From contig JAPLMC010000031.1 in the NCBI GenBank assembly GCA_026387215.1, forward strand, positions 5,694 to 12,569: a stretch of 6,876 nucleotides of DNA, in the 5' to 3' direction. Under the pieces are notes generated by a model, which saw only the letters and a program-made list of their open reading frames with translations, did not search any database and was not told the DNA's origin. A program made the position numbers and the translations under genes. How positions within the stretch are numbered: the stretch's first letter is position 1; each line of letters begins with the position of its first letter. Positions 5,715 through 6,876 of the stretch are shown here, piece after piece. This DNA comes from Candidatus Omnitrophota bacterium. GTDB taxonomy: Bacteria; Omnitrophota; Gorgyraeia; Gorgyraeales; Gorgyraeaceae.

Positions 5715-6876
5715 ATGGATAAAAATATATTATCTATATTCAATCCTAAAAAAGTTGTTGGCTTATATGTGGGCCAGGATACTGTGGATTTGGTTGTGCT
5801 TAAATCAAGCATTGGGGGACCTAAGCTTATCAAGTTTGGGCAGACATTTATATACCCTAACAAAGATCAGTATAACGGAGAAATAACTCCTGAGTCTCAT
5901 GCTGGTAGCGCATTGACCAGTGATACTGATTCTCAGGCTAGCCCATCTAAAAAAGATAAGACAAGAGAAGACTATATTATAGAAGCTATAAAAAAAGTCT
6001 TCATAGAAAATAATGTAAAACCTGGCAGTGTTATTACTGCTATTCCTAGCGAAGAAACCATGGTTCGTTATTTTCAAATGCCAAAAATCCCAAAGCAAGA
6101 AAGGGAGGCAGCTATTAATTTTGAAGCAAAGCGATATATACCTTTTCGTATGGAAGAAGTGGTTTCAGATTTTCAAGTACTGCCAAGCAAAACTGTTCAA
6201 AATAGCATGGACGTAGTATTTGTTGCAGTGAAAAAAAATACTCTTGAACAATATTTAAATATTCTAAATGCTGCAGGGCTTAAAGTTTTAATGATGGAGT
6301 CCGCGCCTTTTAGCCTTATGAGGGCTTTTAATGCAGCCCAACAATTAGACGCTAATGCCAATACTGCAATAGTAGACATAAATTTTGATGTGCTCAATAT
6401 AACTATTCTTAGAAGCGGCGTTCCTTATATAATAAGGGATATACCTCTATTTGAAATTACGCCTAAAGACAAATCATTTGAACCTGTATTTGAAAAGATA
6501 CTAGCAGAGATAAAGCTTTCTTTTGATTTTTACGAAAAACAGTTTCCAAGCGAAGTCATAGATAAAATAATTATATACAGCAAAGTGCCTTTAGAGAATT
6601 GGCATGAGATAGTGGGTAAGGAATTACAGATACCGGTAGAGGTTGGAGACCCGCTGCGAGGGATAAAGGTTGCATCAGGGGTTGTGCCTGCAAGAGCAGC
6701 CGTATGCTTTGGCCTTGCCCTTAGAGGCCTGGTAGATCCGTTTATAGATATAAATTTATGCAGAGAGCAATTACTTTTTTATAGAAAGAAAGAAGTACTT
6801 ATAAAAACAATATTTCTTGAAGCATCTCTGGCGGTATTTTTATTAATTATATTCAAGGTTTTTGCCCTCAGGGCCA
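5715..6876 (+). CDS. pilM: Type IV pilus PilM-like protein, 3' partial, possible PilM-PilN fusion
   Basis: The frame is open from ATG 5715 to the window end; 387 residues are visible. PilM is a cytoplasmic actin-fold protein that binds PilN to build the inner-membrane platform of type IV pili. Family segments are clear: 'VITAIPSEETMVRYFQMPKI' (106-125), 'EAKRYIPFRMEEVVSDFQVL' (137-156), and 'GLALRGL' (333-339), where PilM proteins usually end. Here the frame goes on with 'DINL' (345-348), like the start of PilN, and a membrane helix (about 363-385). This suggests a PilM-PilN fusion, or a PilM with its own anchor. The first phosphate loop reads 'GLYVGQ' (16-21) instead of the usual 'GLDIGS', and the second 'VDINFD' (220-225) instead of 'VDIG', so ATP binding may be weak or lost. 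A low-complexity Ser/Thr/Lys/Asp insert lies at about 50-85. AAAGG at 5698-5702 is the likely ribosome binding site. Confidence 0.92.
   Translation, partial: MDKNILSIFNPKKVVGLYVGQDTVDLVVLKSSIGGPKLIKFGQTFIYPNKDQYNGEITPESHAGSALTSDTDSQASPSKKDKTREDYIIEAIKKVFIENNVKPGSVITAIPSEETMVRYFQMPKIPKQEREAAINFEAKRYIPFRMEEVVSDFQVLPSKTVQNSMDVVFVAVKKNTLEQYLNILNAAGLKVLMMESAPFSLMRAFNAAQQLDANANTAIVDINFDVLNITILRSGVPYIIRDIPLFEITPKDKSFEPVFEKILAEIKLSFDFYEKQFPSEVIDKIIIYSKVPLENWHEIVGKELQIPVEVGDPLRGIKVASGVVPARAAVCFGLALRGLVDPFIDINLCREQLLFYRKKEVLIKTIFLEASLAVFLLIIFKVFALRA

Noticed and set aside
5674..6397. Several short frames on both strands within pilM
   Set aside because: The PilM frame explains this DNA with strong family motifs; the others have no supporting start signals or domains.

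Overview
This is an AT-rich window, with all recognisable genes on the + strand, from what looks like a Gram-negative bacterium: it carries a TonB/Tol-type energy-transduction cluster and type IV pilus genes. The style (long TPR protein, ExbB-ExbD-TonB cluster, small zinc-ribbon protein, PilX-like minor pilin, PilM) recalls uncultivated Omnitrophota, but that placement is from memory of the lineage and cannot be proved from this window.

Region 1 (1-4295) is an envelope energy-transduction cluster. A 5'-truncated gene for a protein made almost wholly of TPR repeats is followed after about 100 bases by exbB/tolQ-like, exbD/tolR-like and tonB-like genes and a small membrane-anchored protein with two CxxC knuckles. 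ExbB and ExbD abut with no gap; the last two genes overlap by an ATGA. The expected picture is an inner-membrane motor working on an outer-membrane or periplasmic partner, with the TPR protein as a periplasmic scaffold. The main surprise is that both carboxylates normally associated with the motor channel appear as amides: Asn for Asp in the ExbD membrane helix and Gln for Glu in the third ExbB helix.

Region 2 (4296-5151) is a looser stretch. A GC-richer non-coding block (about 4311-4452) contains nested hairpins and two 31-base direct repeats with base-pair-preserving differences, and looks like a palindromic intergenic repeat. It runs directly into the ribosome binding site of an 89-residue tryptophan-rich protein of unknown function. 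A short PilX/GspK-like minor pilin follows.

Region 3 (5152-6876) starts with a very AT-rich gap holding a strong intrinsic terminator and then a near-consensus promoter. That promoter drives a 61-residue excisionase-type helix-turn-helix protein and, past a perfect 15-bp hairpin, a PilM gene that runs off the end of the window. The PilM reading frame continues past the usual PilM end into a PilN-like start and membrane helix, suggesting a PilM-PilN fusion, and its actin-fold nucleotide-binding motifs look degenerate. The pilus genes presumably continue downstream.
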